NCBI GenBank assembly: GCA_964458325.1 | Contig: CAYWIM010000046.1 | Coordinates: 1 to 34,963, forward strand | Reading direction: 5' to 3' | From: JAGMXM01 sp964458325 | Lineage (GTDB): Bacteria > Verrucomicrobiota > Verrucomicrobiia > Limisphaerales > UBA1319 | Length of the DNA: 34,963 bases | In this document: positions 24,960 to 32,832 of the stretch, in pieces | Layout of the letters: every line of letters begins with the position of its first letter | How positions within the stretch are numbered: position 1 is the first letter of the stretch | Position numbers and translations under genes: made by a program | The notes under the pieces: model-generated | The model's database searches: none | Seen by the model: only the letters and a program-made list of their open reading frames with translations | Told to the model about the DNA's origin: nothing

Positions 24960-25495
24960 CCAATCCCTGCACACTTCGGCCGCACTGGATACAGATGCGC
25001 GCGATCTATTTGGCTCGCATCTGTGCAGAGGTCGATTCTGCCGTGAAGCGCGGGATGTCACCTTCGGCTGCAATACGCGAGGCGGTCAAGCGCTGGCATG
25101 GCCGGCCATTGGGGCAGGGGCGGCGGCTGCGGCTCAGCCGGGTTACGCTTTGGAGGCAAATGCGGCTTTGGAAGGATCAGCCGATGCCGTCCGCATTCTG
25201 CTCCTGGCACAAGATTGCCAAGCGCACGCCCGCGCGTCTGGCCGTTACCTACATGATCTACCGCGTCCTCACGTCGACGCGGGCCGAGGCATTCGCGGAG
25301 ATGGCTAAAAACGTCAAGCTCGACCGTTTCCCAGGCTTCTCGAACTTGGCAGCCCTGGATCACTCGATCACGCCCACCGAGCGCCGCGCCATCACCGGCC
25401 TCAAGCGGTCCCTTGCCAAGACCGAGGATGCAATGGGCGCCTTTTTCGATGCCGTGCTCCAGCGCTTGGAGCCTGCCCGAGACCAAGGCCAATGA
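24956..25495 (+). CDS. Hypothetical protein with a possible HTH, 179 aa, coupled to the transposase
   Basis: I do not recognise a named family. The N-terminal half has a probable helix-turn-helix: SPSAAIREAVKRWHG, a basic linker, then LSRVTLWRQMRLW, a pattern like recognition helices of transposase-associated DNA-binding domains. The C-terminal half is helical. Both ends overlap neighbours by ATGA (with the 81-aa gene before and the transposase after), so it is made in step with MuA. An accessory DNA-binding role in end recognition or target choice is a reasonable guess. Confidence 0.6.
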   Translation: MTNPCTLRPHWIQMRAIYLARICAEVDSAVKRGMSPSAAIREAVKRWHGRPLGQGRRLRLSRVTLWRQMRLWKDQPMPSAFCSWHKIAKRTPARLAVTYMIYRVLTSTRAEAFAEMAKNVKLDRFPGFSNLAALDHSITPTERRAITGLKRSLAKTEDAMGAFFDAVLQRLEPARDQGQ

Positions 25496-27954
25496 ACCCA
25501 CCGACCCCCATTTCATCCAACGGAAACCGTTATTCTGCTCGGCAGCTTGCGCAAGCGTTGGGGGTCTCGAAACGTTGGATCCTGAAAACCATGCAGTCCG
25601 ATCCCCAAGGCCAGCAGGCCGATCAACTGCGGATCACGCGGGCCTGGGCCTTGGAGGAGTTGCCGGCGGAGTTTCGCGAAAAGCTCGCCGCTGAAGCCGC
25701 CCGGCAGGGCTACCGCAGCGTCGATGCAATGCTCCTGCACGGGAAGCAACCTTGGCAGCCCGAGGTCCCGCTGCATCAGTTATCCGAGGAGTGTCTGGAG
25801 AATGCGCGCAAGCTCCAGCGCGCCTTGCGTCCAACGATCGACCGCATGGCGGCGGCGCGCCTCAATGGAACGACTTTGAATGGCGCCGAGATCGAGTTGA
25901 AAGGCGTAGAGGAGTTTCGCGCTGAATTTGGATATTCGATATCGTGTCGGCAGTTCCGTGCCATCCTGAAGCGAACCATGGATCGAGACCGGGGCTTTGA
26001 GCAATTCGACCGCCTTGAAATTTACCTGGGGGACCGCCTAAAGCGGAAGAGAGAGCGCCGCCTCCAGCCCAGCGCAGCAGATGCCAAGCGCTTCGAGCCG
26101 ATCCAAGCCGTAATCACGAGCTTCCGGGATCCCGCCAATCCGACACCGGATGAGCGCGCATATCTTTGGCTGCAGTCGTTTGAATTTCTGGAGGAGCAGA
26201 TTGAGGCCGGCGCCAGCGGAAAGAAGGCCAAACTGAGCCTGATTGAATTCCTGTCCAGAAACGCCGGATGCCTTGCGGCCAGCAAGGATGCCTTGCGCGT
26301 CGCGTTTCACCGCAAACAGCGCGCGTGGATCGAGTCTGGAGGCCATGCGAGCGTCCTGATCGACGGGCGCACACGCCGGGAGAAATTCCAGCCATCAAAG
26401 GAATCGACGGATCTCATAACTGCACGCGCGATCCTCGAATGCGGCGGCCGAATCTCTCAAACCTGGCGCAAAATGCTGCGCGACGGCGAGCTGCCCCGTG
26501 AGCTGGCTGATCGATACACTTCGAATGCGTCCAGCAAATCGTATGTGCCAAACAAAATCCGGCAGATTGTGGGGCCAGACGTGAAGCGCCTTAAAGACAT
26601 TCACCATGGCCCCCGTCGCCATGCGCTCAACAGCGCCTTTGTCGATCGTGACTGGGAAGGCGTCAAAGCTGGCGATTGGTATCAGGCTGATGATTTGACC
26701 GCTCCGATCTATTTCTTTCAGACGGGGCCAGATATGCGTCCTGAGCTGTTGCGCGGGCAAGTCCTGGTCATGATCGATCTCCGATCGACGTTCATTCTCC
26801 ATGTTGTTCTGATCCCAGAGAAAAGTTACAACTCGCGCGCGATCCGAACGCAAATCACTCAAACCTGCGACCAGCACGGGATGCCGCGGCTCGGTTTTTA
26901 CTTCGAGCGTGGCATATGGGAAAATGCGCGCCTCATCAAAGGTGTCCAAGGTGATCCTTTGACCTGGGGGGAAATCGTAATCGAAGTCGGATTGAGTGAG
27001 CATAAACTGAAATTCGTTCATGCACGATTTCCGCGCGCCAAGCCAGTTGAGCGGGTTCTTGGGGCAATCCAAAACCTCATGGAGGGGCTGCCGGGTTACG
27101 CCGGCAGGAACGAATCGATCGAAAAATTCGAGGCGCTTCAGAAAAGCAAGCTGGCAGTGGAACGGGGCGCAGAAGATCCAAGCCAGCACTTCATGACGGC
27201 AGATCAATGGATGGATCGCCTTGTGGCAATCTGCGAAGAGTACAACCATGAACCCCAGGACGGCAAGATGCTCCAGGGGCTTTCGCCAGATGATGGCTGG
27301 CATCAATTCAACGATCCAACGAATCCGCAGATCCGGCTCGATGCTTCCATCCGGTATCTGCTGGCTCACCACAAATTCCCCGTCAAGGTGACCAGAAACG
27401 GCGTGCGTCTGCCATTTGGGAAATACGGCTTCATCTACAGAAGCGAGGAGACTGGGGCAATGGTTGGTGAGAAGAGGCTTGCCTGGTATGACCCGGCCGT
27501 GCCGGATTCCATCGTGTTGACGGATATGCAAAGGAAAAATCCCGTGGTGATTCCCCGTGCACCGAGCGCGCCAGCCATGCCGGGAATAAGTGGCGACACA
27601 ACCGAGCTTAAAGAGGCAATGAGGAGTGTCGCCGCTCACCAGCGATATGCTCCGACCCGCTACCGCACCCTGAAATCGAGATATGCCCGGCCATTCCGTC
27701 TTAACGTGGTGGATCGACCCACCCTTGAGCTCGGCCGCGAAATCAAGCGACAGACGGATGCTGTTGAAACATCCAACCGCGAAACCCAAACGTCAATCCG
27801 AAGGTCCGCGCGGTTGACTGCCCAGCTCAATGTGCCACCGGAGATTCTCAATCCGGACCTGGCCGAGCGTGAGCGTGGCGCTCGCCTCATGTTGAAAGGC
27901 TTTAAGGATGCAGGCATGGCCAATCCCAAAGAGAAAGATCTTGAGGAATCATGA
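25492..27954 (+). CDS. MuA-type DDE transposase
   Basis: An 820-residue transposase that would cut and join the element ends. The N-terminus has a Mu-type winged-helix segment (YSARQLAQALGVSKRWILKTM). The RNase-H-like core follows, with the first acidic residue in DWYQADD (Asp400). The last is Glu520 in RAKPVERVLGAIQN, which matches Mu E392. The position of the second aspartate (Mu D336) is occupied by Glu472 in FYFERGIWENA. A Mu-C-like beta-barrel follows (LAHHKFPVKVTRNGVRLPFGKYG), then a basic helical tail that would contact the ATPase. The ATG overlaps the preceding stop. At about 820 residues it is longer than MuA (663). Confidence 0.92.
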   Translation: MNPPTPISSNGNRYSARQLAQALGVSKRWILKTMQSDPQGQQADQLRITRAWALEELPAEFREKLAAEAARQGYRSVDAMLLHGKQPWQPEVPLHQLSEECLENARKLQRALRPTIDRMAAARLNGTTLNGAEIELKGVEEFRAEFGYSISCRQFRAILKRTMDRDRGFEQFDRLEIYLGDRLKRKRERRLQPSAADAKRFEPIQAVITSFRDPANPTPDERAYLWLQSFEFLEEQIEAGASGKKAKLSLIEFLSRNAGCLAASKDALRVAFHRKQRAWIESGGHASVLIDGRTRREKFQPSKESTDLITARAILECGGRISQTWRKMLRDGELPRELADRYTSNASSKSYVPNKIRQIVGPDVKRLKDIHHGPRRHALNSAFVDRDWEGVKAGDWYQADDLTAPIYFFQTGPDMRPELLRGQVLVMIDLRSTFILHVVLIPEKSYNSRAIRTQITQTCDQHGMPRLGFYFERGIWENARLIKGVQGDPLTWGEIVIEVGLSEHKLKFVHARFPRAKPVERVLGAIQNLMEGLPGYAGRNESIEKFEALQKSKLAVERGAEDPSQHFMTADQWMDRLVAICEEYNHEPQDGKMLQGLSPDDGWHQFNDPTNPQIRLDASIRYLLAHHKFPVKVTRNGVRLPFGKYGFIYRSEETGAMVGEKRLAWYDPAVPDSIVLTDMQRKNPVVIPRAPSAPAMPGISGDTTELKEAMRSVAAHQRYAPTRYRTLKSRYARPFRLNVVDRPTLELGREIKRQTDAVETSNRETQTSIRRSARLTAQLNVPPEILNPDLAERERGARLMLKGFKDAGMANPKEKDLEES

Positions 27955-29588
27955 GCAGCACACGCCACGCGAAGCCTGGGGCGCCATTATCCCAAGAGCG
28001 CTACATGAGCAGCCCGGAATTTGCCGAGGTCCAGGGCGTCAATGGCGTTGCCGTAACAGCGAAGGCTCGGCTCTGCCTTGATCCCGCTGATAAGCGGCTA
28101 CTCTTCTGGCTGCAGGCAATGTCTTTGCGGGAGGGGGGCGTGCCTCGAATGGTTCGCGAGCTGCTCGAATTGTTCCCTGAGCGAATCGGCACGCCAACAA
28201 TGCACCGCCTCGGCCTGTTCGGCGATAAGCGAGCGTCGGGCCAGGTTCTGGAAACCGTATTATGTGAGCTTGGGGATACCAGTGCGATCCTCAGAGAGTC
28301 CAACGGTTACGAGCCCAGGATGAACCTGGTCAAGACCGGCACCGAGCTGGTCGATATGTGCCTCGACCGCGCTAGCAGGCTTGAGTGGGCCATTTTCGAC
28401 GTCTGCCTCAATCCAGCAGTCTGGCCAGCAGAACCTGGTCAAGGAGTTGGATCGAAGCAACGAATGGGGGAAGGGTTGGATGAAGGTTCAGCGCCGCCCG
28501 CGGTCGATCGAGCATGGGCTGCGGGCGGCGCCATTTTTCGCGACCTGCCTGGCGCGCTCGCGCAGTGGCAGGAGCGGGCAGCAGAATCCGCGATTTCTGG
28601 CTGTGCAAAAACCAAGACGTTTGAGCATGTAATGGAGGCTTTGGATTTTTGCCTTCAGACTCGCAGCATGGTTGTCGTTGAAGGTCCATCGCGAATCGGC
28701 AAGAGCACGGCCGCGAAGTCGTGGTGCGAGCAGCATCTAGGGGATGCGCGCTACGTCAGCCTCACTGGAATCTGCCATAAAACCGGATTTTTCCGGCTGC
28801 TCAGCCGGGCGCTTGGACTGGCATGCAGCTTCAAGACGAAGAGCACCGAGATGCAATCCCGCGTCGAGGATACACTGCAGCGCAGTGGGCTGATGCTAGT
28901 CATTGACGAGGCGCATTTCCTTTGGCCGCAGAATGCGCGGATTTATTCCGGGCCTGAGCTGGTGGATTGGATTGACACAGCGTTCTGCAATTACAATGCG
29001 CCCATTGCCCTGGTCTCGACACCGCAGTTTAGTTTCTGCAAGCGGCAGGCTGTACAGCAGACGGGTTGGAATGCTCGCCAGTTCGAGCTCCGCGTCAAGA
29101 GGCATAGCAAGCTCCCTGAATCGGTTTCCGAAGCGGACTTGGCGGCTGTTGCCAAGACAATGTTGCCAGGCGCAGCCAGCCCGATCATCAAGGTCCTGGT
29201 CGGCTACGCGTTGCTCTCCAAGCGCTATTTGCAGGCAATCGTTGACACCGTTGACGAGGCCAAAATCATCGCGCGCAAATCTGGGCGCGACACTGTTGAA
29301 GTCGTTGACATCAAACAGGCCCTCGACTGCTACAGGTTCCCGTCGGACCAAGCCATGGCGGCCTCGGCTGTTGCCCCCAGGAAATCCAAGCGCCGCCCTG
29401 ATCCCTCAACACCGCACTTTGCATCAGGCCTGCAAGCTCGACGCTTCGAGCCTGCAGGCCACCTTCCGATAGAAGGCCGAGCTGCAGGAAGCGAAGTCTG
29501 CAGCCGGCCTTCTATCGAATGCGATCAGCCTTTGATTGCCGATCGCACCCAGGAATCGCGGCTTCGACCCGAACAGGTCGAAGCCTGA
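27951..29588 (+). CDS. MuB/TnsC-type AAA+ ATPase for transposition, with N-terminal extension
   Basis: A 545-residue AAA+ ATPase that follows MuA with an ATGA overlap. Walker A is GPSRIGKST (245-253), Walker B is LMLVIDEAH (314-322) and a sensor-like VSTPQFS lies about 40 residues later. In Mu, MuB binds target DNA, brings it to the transposase and gives target immunity. MuB is about 312 residues; this protein has about 230 extra N-terminal residues, including a helical domain (PRMVRELLELFPERIG). The last 50 or so residues are encoded by a run of DNA hairpins and look unlike folded protein. Confidence 0.88.
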   Translation: MSSTRHAKPGAPLSQERYMSSPEFAEVQGVNGVAVTAKARLCLDPADKRLLFWLQAMSLREGGVPRMVRELLELFPERIGTPTMHRLGLFGDKRASGQVLETVLCELGDTSAILRESNGYEPRMNLVKTGTELVDMCLDRASRLEWAIFDVCLNPAVWPAEPGQGVGSKQRMGEGLDEGSAPPAVDRAWAAGGAIFRDLPGALAQWQERAAESAISGCAKTKTFEHVMEALDFCLQTRSMVVVEGPSRIGKSTAAKSWCEQHLGDARYVSLTGICHKTGFFRLLSRALGLACSFKTKSTEMQSRVEDTLQRSGLMLVIDEAHFLWPQNARIYSGPELVDWIDTAFCNYNAPIALVSTPQFSFCKRQAVQQTGWNARQFELRVKRHSKLPESVSEADLAAVAKTMLPGAASPIIKVLVGYALLSKRYLQAIVDTVDEAKIIARKSGRDTVEVVDIKQALDCYRFPSDQAMAASAVAPRKSKRRPDPSTPHFASGLQARRFEPAGHLPIEGRAAGSEVCSRPSIECDQPLIADRTQESRLRPEQVEA

Positions 29589-29640
29589 TTCTCTGTCCAA
29601 AAATATGACGCCGGATTGATTTCGCCCTTGTCGAAAGGGC
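29427..29640 (+). repeat. Array of five hairpins over the 3' end of the ATPase gene
   Basis: Hairpin 1: 29427-29441 with 29446-29460 (15 bp, one mismatch, loop CGCT). Hairpin 2: 29467-29487 with 29498-29517 (20 bp, one bulged A, 10-nt loop). Hairpin 3: TGCGATC/GATCGCA at 29520-29547. Hairpin 4: GGCTTCGACC/GGTCGAAGCC at 29560-29585, extendable by AATC/GATT and spanning the stop codon. Hairpin 5: GCCCTT/AAGGGC at 29624-29640. No long T-tract follows, so it is not a simple terminator. Confidence 0.75.
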
Positions 29641-29667
29641 ACGGAGGAGGTGTTTCCTTGTTTTCTT

Positions 29668-29705
29668 GGAAGTTTGGAAGTTTCATTCCGTACAACTATG
29701 CGGCG
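29668..29705. repeat. Candidate right end of the Mu-like element
   Basis: A tandem GGAAGTTT/GGAAGTTT is followed by CATTCCGTACAACTATG. CCGTACA is the inverse of the TGTACGG sites at the left end. The block also matches 16146-16180 in direct orientation. The element boundary is placed near 29694-29695, with uncertainty of several bases. Confidence 0.55.
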
Positions 29706-29833
29706 AAGTTACAGCTGCTGCTGCCCACCCAAAGCGGTTGAGTACAAAGCAAATTCCTATCGCTCTGCCCCGTTTCACTTTGAGCCGTTCGGTGAACCGA
29801 CACCGAGCAGGCAAGTCATTCAGGCACGAATCA

Positions 29834-29867
29834 ACACTTTACTATTAGCCGTCTAAACGTAAAGTGT
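29834..29867. promoter_or_regulatory. 9-bp palindrome upstream of the AAA/DUF4143 gene
   Basis: ACACTTTAC (29834-29842) and GTAAAGTGT (29859-29867) are perfect inverted repeats, with an inner TTAG/CTAA pair between them. The right arm ends 7 bp before the ATG at 29875. It could be an operator or an RNA hairpin that hides the ribosome-binding site. Confidence 0.45.
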
Positions 29868-29874
29868 GGCTGCT

Positions 29875-31008
29875 ATGATTGATCGACCTTTTTGGGCTGA
29901 ACGGCTCGCCGCCGGATGGAAACAGGCAACCATCGTCTGGCTCAGCAGCCCGCGACGCACTGGCAAGACAGTGCTGGCGCAAAGTCTGCCCGACGCGGAG
30001 TTCCTCAACTGCGACCTGCCGGGCGTCGCCGAGCGGTTGCGCGACCCGGAGAGCTTTTATCGCGCCGTGAAAAAACGGCTTGTGGTGTTCGACGAAGTGC
30101 ATCAACTGCCTGATCCAAGTCGCCTGTTGAAGATCGGCGCTGATGAGTTCCCGCACTTGAGAATCCTGGCCACGGGGTCTTCGACGCTGGCGGCAACGCG
30201 CAAGTTTCGGGATAGTCTTACGGGCCGAAAGCGCGTCGTGGAGCTTGTGCCGGTGTTGCACGAGGAGTTGCCGGCCTTCGGTGTCGCGGACGTGCGGGAA
30301 AGGCTGTTGCGCGGCGGTCTGCCGCCAGCCTTGCTCGCGGACAAGACCGACCCGGAGTTTTTCGGCGAGTGGCTGGATTCCTACTTCGCGCGCGATGTTC
30401 AGGAGCTGTTCCGGCTGGAAAAACGGGCAGGTTTTCTGCGGCTGCTGGAATTGTTGTTCCGACAGAGCGGGGGGATGCTCGACGTGACCAAGCTCGCTGC
30501 CGCAAGCCAGGTCAGCCGCCCCACGGTCGCCAATTGGCTCGAGGTTTATCAAACAACACACGTCGTTCATCTGGCGCGGCCGTTCGCGGCGGGCGGGAGG
30601 CGCGAGATCGTGGCGCAGCCGAAGGTGTTCGGCTTCGATACGGGCCTGATCTGCTACGCGCGCGGCTGGGACAACTTGCGGACGGACGATTGCGGCGTGT
30701 TGTGGGAGCATCTGGTCTTGGACACACTCATCGCCGCCGGCCATCTCCGGATTCATTTCTGGCGCGACAAGCAGCAACGGGAGGTGGATTTTGTCGTCCC
30801 GCATGGTCGCGGCACCGTGGATGCCATCGAATGCAAATGGAGGCCCGAGGCATTTGAGAGGCGCGGGTTAGCGGCGTTTCGCGCGTTGTATCCCAAGGGC
30901 AGAAACTACGTCGTCAGTCCGTTGCCAGGCCCGAGCTATGAGCGGACGGAGGAAGGACACAAACTGGCATTCGTGTCGCCCGTGGATCTGCGGCGGATGA
31001 TCGGATGA
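29875..31008 (+). CDS. AAA ATPase with DUF4143 C-terminal domain
   Basis: A 377-residue protein of the widespread AAA_14/DUF4143 group. Walker A is SSPRRTGKTVLAQ (about 24-36), Walker B is LVVFDEVHQL (about 69-78), and ATGSSTLAATRKF is a sensor-like segment. The C-terminal DUF4143 part has a winged-helix (KLAAASQVSRPTVANWLEVY) and a restriction-endonuclease-like core (FWRDKQQREVDFVV...DAIECKW), whose D-x-x-E-x-K-like residues suggest a PD-(D/E)XK nuclease relic. The function of the family is not known with confidence; many members lie in mobile or defence islands. A GTG at 29866 is an alternative start. Confidence 0.88.
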   Translation: MIDRPFWAERLAAGWKQATIVWLSSPRRTGKTVLAQSLPDAEFLNCDLPGVAERLRDPESFYRAVKKRLVVFDEVHQLPDPSRLLKIGADEFPHLRILATGSSTLAATRKFRDSLTGRKRVVELVPVLHEELPAFGVADVRERLLRGGLPPALLADKTDPEFFGEWLDSYFARDVQELFRLEKRAGFLRLLELLFRQSGGMLDVTKLAAASQVSRPTVANWLEVYQTTHVVHLARPFAAGGRREIVAQPKVFGFDTGLICYARGWDNLRTDDCGVLWEHLVLDTLIAAGHLRIHFWRDKQQREVDFVVPHGRGTVDAIECKWRPEAFERRGLAAFRALYPKGRNYVVSPLPGPSYERTEEGHKLAFVSPVDLRRMIG

Positions 31009-31116
31009 TTGCCTGCGACCGCTGCCACGCATGGATCAGTAGTAACTCTTACACAGACTCTTCGCTTGACTTTCTCAGGTTTTCAGTGGCTTATTTTATC
31101 TCCAATCTTATCCATA

Positions 31117-31157
31117 CTTAGGGTCTGTGCAAAATTACTTCCGATTTTGGCGGGAGG
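31117..31157. repeat. Left arm of a 41-bp imperfect inverted repeat
   Basis: The sequence CTTAGGGTCTGTGCAAAA and the following 23 bp match the reverse complement of 33600-33640 at about four of five positions, with two single-base gaps. The strict core GTCTGTGCAAAA is identical. Together the arms bound a 2.5-kb cassette and look like terminal inverted repeats of a transposon or MITE, although no transposase lies between. Confidence 0.65.
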
Positions 31158-31219
31158 AAAAAGGCTTGGGTTTCTTTCGGCTGCCACGCGGCCGGCAGAA
31201 CCTCGACACAGAGTGCATT

Positions 31220-31774
31220 ATGAAAAGACTCCACCCATTGCTGGCTGGTTTGGCGCTTCTTCACTTGATGCTCTCCCCCATCGCGGTCCAGGCTGCGATG
31301 GAGATGTTTCTCAGGCTGGACGGCATCCAAGGCGAATCGGCCGCCAGGGGACATGAGGGTGAGATCGACATTCTGAGCTGGTCCTGGGGCCTTGCCCAGT
31401 CCATCACGAACCGTCTCAGCGGCGGATCACTCACAAGCCGCACCGTTTTCCAGGATATCACGCTTCAAAAATACCTCGATAAATCCACCCCCGAGCTCCT
31501 GCTCCATTGCAGCAGCGGGGGGCCGATCGCCCGAGCCACCCTCACGATCCGCAAAGCCGGGGATTCGCCGGTCGAGTTCTACAGAATCACGCTCACCGAC
31601 GTGATGATTTCGCGCGTGGAACAGGGAGGCGCCATCCAGGAAGATCGGTTTACCGAGCAGATCTCGATCAACTTCGCAACGATCAAAGTCGAGTACACTG
31701 TCACCAGGCCCGATGGATCTGCGGGTGGGCGGGTGGAGTACTACTGGGACATTGAAAAAAACACAGCAGCGTAA
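31220..31774 (+). CDS. Exported Hcp-like (type VI tube fold) protein
   Basis: A 184-residue protein with a Sec signal peptide (MKRLHPLLAGLALLHLMLSP, cleavage after VQA). It is followed by an Hcp-family domain: AMEMFLRLDGIQGESAARGHEGEIDILSWSWGLAQS, then TLQKYLDKSTPELLLHC and EFYRITLTDVMISRVEQGG. Classical Hcp is a cytosolic protein that stacks into the T6SS tube; here the signal peptide sends it outside. No T6SS genes are in the window, so a T6SS role is unlikely and the function is unknown. An upstream in-frame ATG at 31127 lies inside the inverted repeat and is rejected. A paralogue follows after a 73-bp gap. Confidence 0.85.
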   Translation: MKRLHPLLAGLALLHLMLSPIAVQAAMEMFLRLDGIQGESAARGHEGEIDILSWSWGLAQSITNRLSGGSLTSRTVFQDITLQKYLDKSTPELLLHCSSGGPIARATLTIRKAGDSPVEFYRITLTDVMISRVEQGGAIQEDRFTEQISINFATIKVEYTVTRPDGSAGGRVEYYWDIEKNTAA

Positions 31775-31847
31775 ACCGCATTCGTGCCCATCCGAATCAG
31801 GCGCGCAACCACCCCGAGCCATTCATTGTATGCCGAAGGTTCATGCG

Positions 31848-32741
31848 ATGCAATTTCGCGCGGCGGCCGCCCTGGTTCTGGCGGGCATGCTCGGGTGCTT
31901 GCCTGCCCGACTCGAGGCCGCCGTCGAGATGTTCCTCCGGATCGACGGGATCCCAGGCGAATCGGCTGATCCCCGGCACCCGGACGAAATCGTTGTGCTC
32001 GACATGGAGTGGGGGCTCTCTCAATCGGTCTCGCTGCGGACTGGCGGCGTCCAGGCCGGCCGCGTCTCCGTGAGCGAGTTGCAGATCCGCAAATGGACGG
32101 ATCGTTCGAGCCCCAAGCTCCTCCTCCATGCCAGCAACGGCGCACAGCTTCGCGAAGCGGTCCTGACCGTCCGCAAGACCGGTATCATCCCGGTCGAGTA
32201 TTACAAAATCAAAATCCGGGATGTCCTCATTACCCGCCACTCGACGCAAGGCGCAGCCGGTGACGATCGCATGGCCGAGACGGCCTCGTTCGCATTCGCC
32301 AAGGTCGAGACGACCTATTTCCAGATCGAGTCCGACGGAACAACGCGCGGCGCCGGCATTTACTTCTGGGATGTGGAAAAGAACGAAGGAAGTGCCACGG
32401 TTTCCTCCTCGATGACCGATTTCGACGGAGACGGCCTATTGGACACCGCGGATCCGGACGACGACAACGATGGCATGCCCGACCTCTACGAGCGGCAATA
32501 CGGCCTGCTCCAGTTCGTCAACGATGCGGCCCTCGACCATGACGGCGACGGCCTGACCAACCTCGAGGAGCTGCAGGTGGGCACCAGCCCCGTCGACCGC
32601 GATTCAGTCTTGAAAGCAACGCTCCAAGCGGTGGCGCTCCCCTCCGGCGATCTCGGGGCGCGAACCATGCCGCGGCACGCTTCGTCCAACCCCGCGACCT
32701 CCCGCCAGACGCAGCGCGTGCCGTTTCCTCTCCACCGGTAA
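31848..32741 (+). CDS. Exported Hcp-like protein with calcium-binding thrombospondin-3 repeats
   Basis: A 297-residue protein: signal peptide (MQFRAAAALVLAGMLGC... LEA), an Hcp-like domain closely parallel to the preceding gene (AVEMFLRIDGIPGESADPRHPDEI, EYYKIKIRDVLITRHS), then Asp-rich repeats (DFDGDGLLDTADPDDDNDGMPD and DHDGDGLTNLEELQVGTSP) that match type 3 thrombospondin calcium sites. The last 40 residues are low-complexity and lack the beta-domain that often follows such repeats in Verrucomicrobiota, so the C-terminus may be truncated. A GAAGG ribosome-binding site lies 8 nt before this ATG; the ATG at 31830 is less likely. Confidence 0.85.
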   Translation: MQFRAAAALVLAGMLGCLPARLEAAVEMFLRIDGIPGESADPRHPDEIVVLDMEWGLSQSVSLRTGGVQAGRVSVSELQIRKWTDRSSPKLLLHASNGAQLREAVLTVRKTGIIPVEYYKIKIRDVLITRHSTQGAAGDDRMAETASFAFAKVETTYFQIESDGTTRGAGIYFWDVEKNEGSATVSSSMTDFDGDGLLDTADPDDDNDGMPDLYERQYGLLQFVNDAALDHDGDGLTNLEELQVGTSPVDRDSVLKATLQAVALPSGDLGARTMPRHASSNPATSRQTQRVPFPLHR

Positions 32742-32832
32742 TCTCCATCGGACGCCCCCCCTCCTGACCAGCGGCGAACGGCCGACGCTCTCCCCTCCCA
32801 CTGTCTGAATGGCAGCAGAATGACGGGCGGCA

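Larger units (their letters stand above)
15991..29694. mobile_element. Reduced Mu-like transposable element (boundaries approximate)
   Basis: The region holds a MuA-type transposase, a MuB-type ATPase, a DUF935 portal, a MuF-like head protein, a tape-measure-like protein and a divergent repressor/Ner-like switch. TGTACGG-type repeats occur at the left (15991, 16084, 16103) and, in inverted orientation, at the right (29688-29695), so transposase recognition ends are plausible there. Terminase, major capsid, sheath and lysis genes are not recognisable. The exact termini and target duplication are uncertain: CTAT precedes the 16084 site and follows the right-end site, but the same CTAT also follows an internal inverted site near 16160. 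Confidence 0.7.

Noticed and set aside
31127..31219. N-terminal extension of the first Hcp-like protein
   Set aside because: The extension would be encoded by the inverted-repeat arm and would place the signal peptide internally; the Met at 31220 gives a normal signal peptide.
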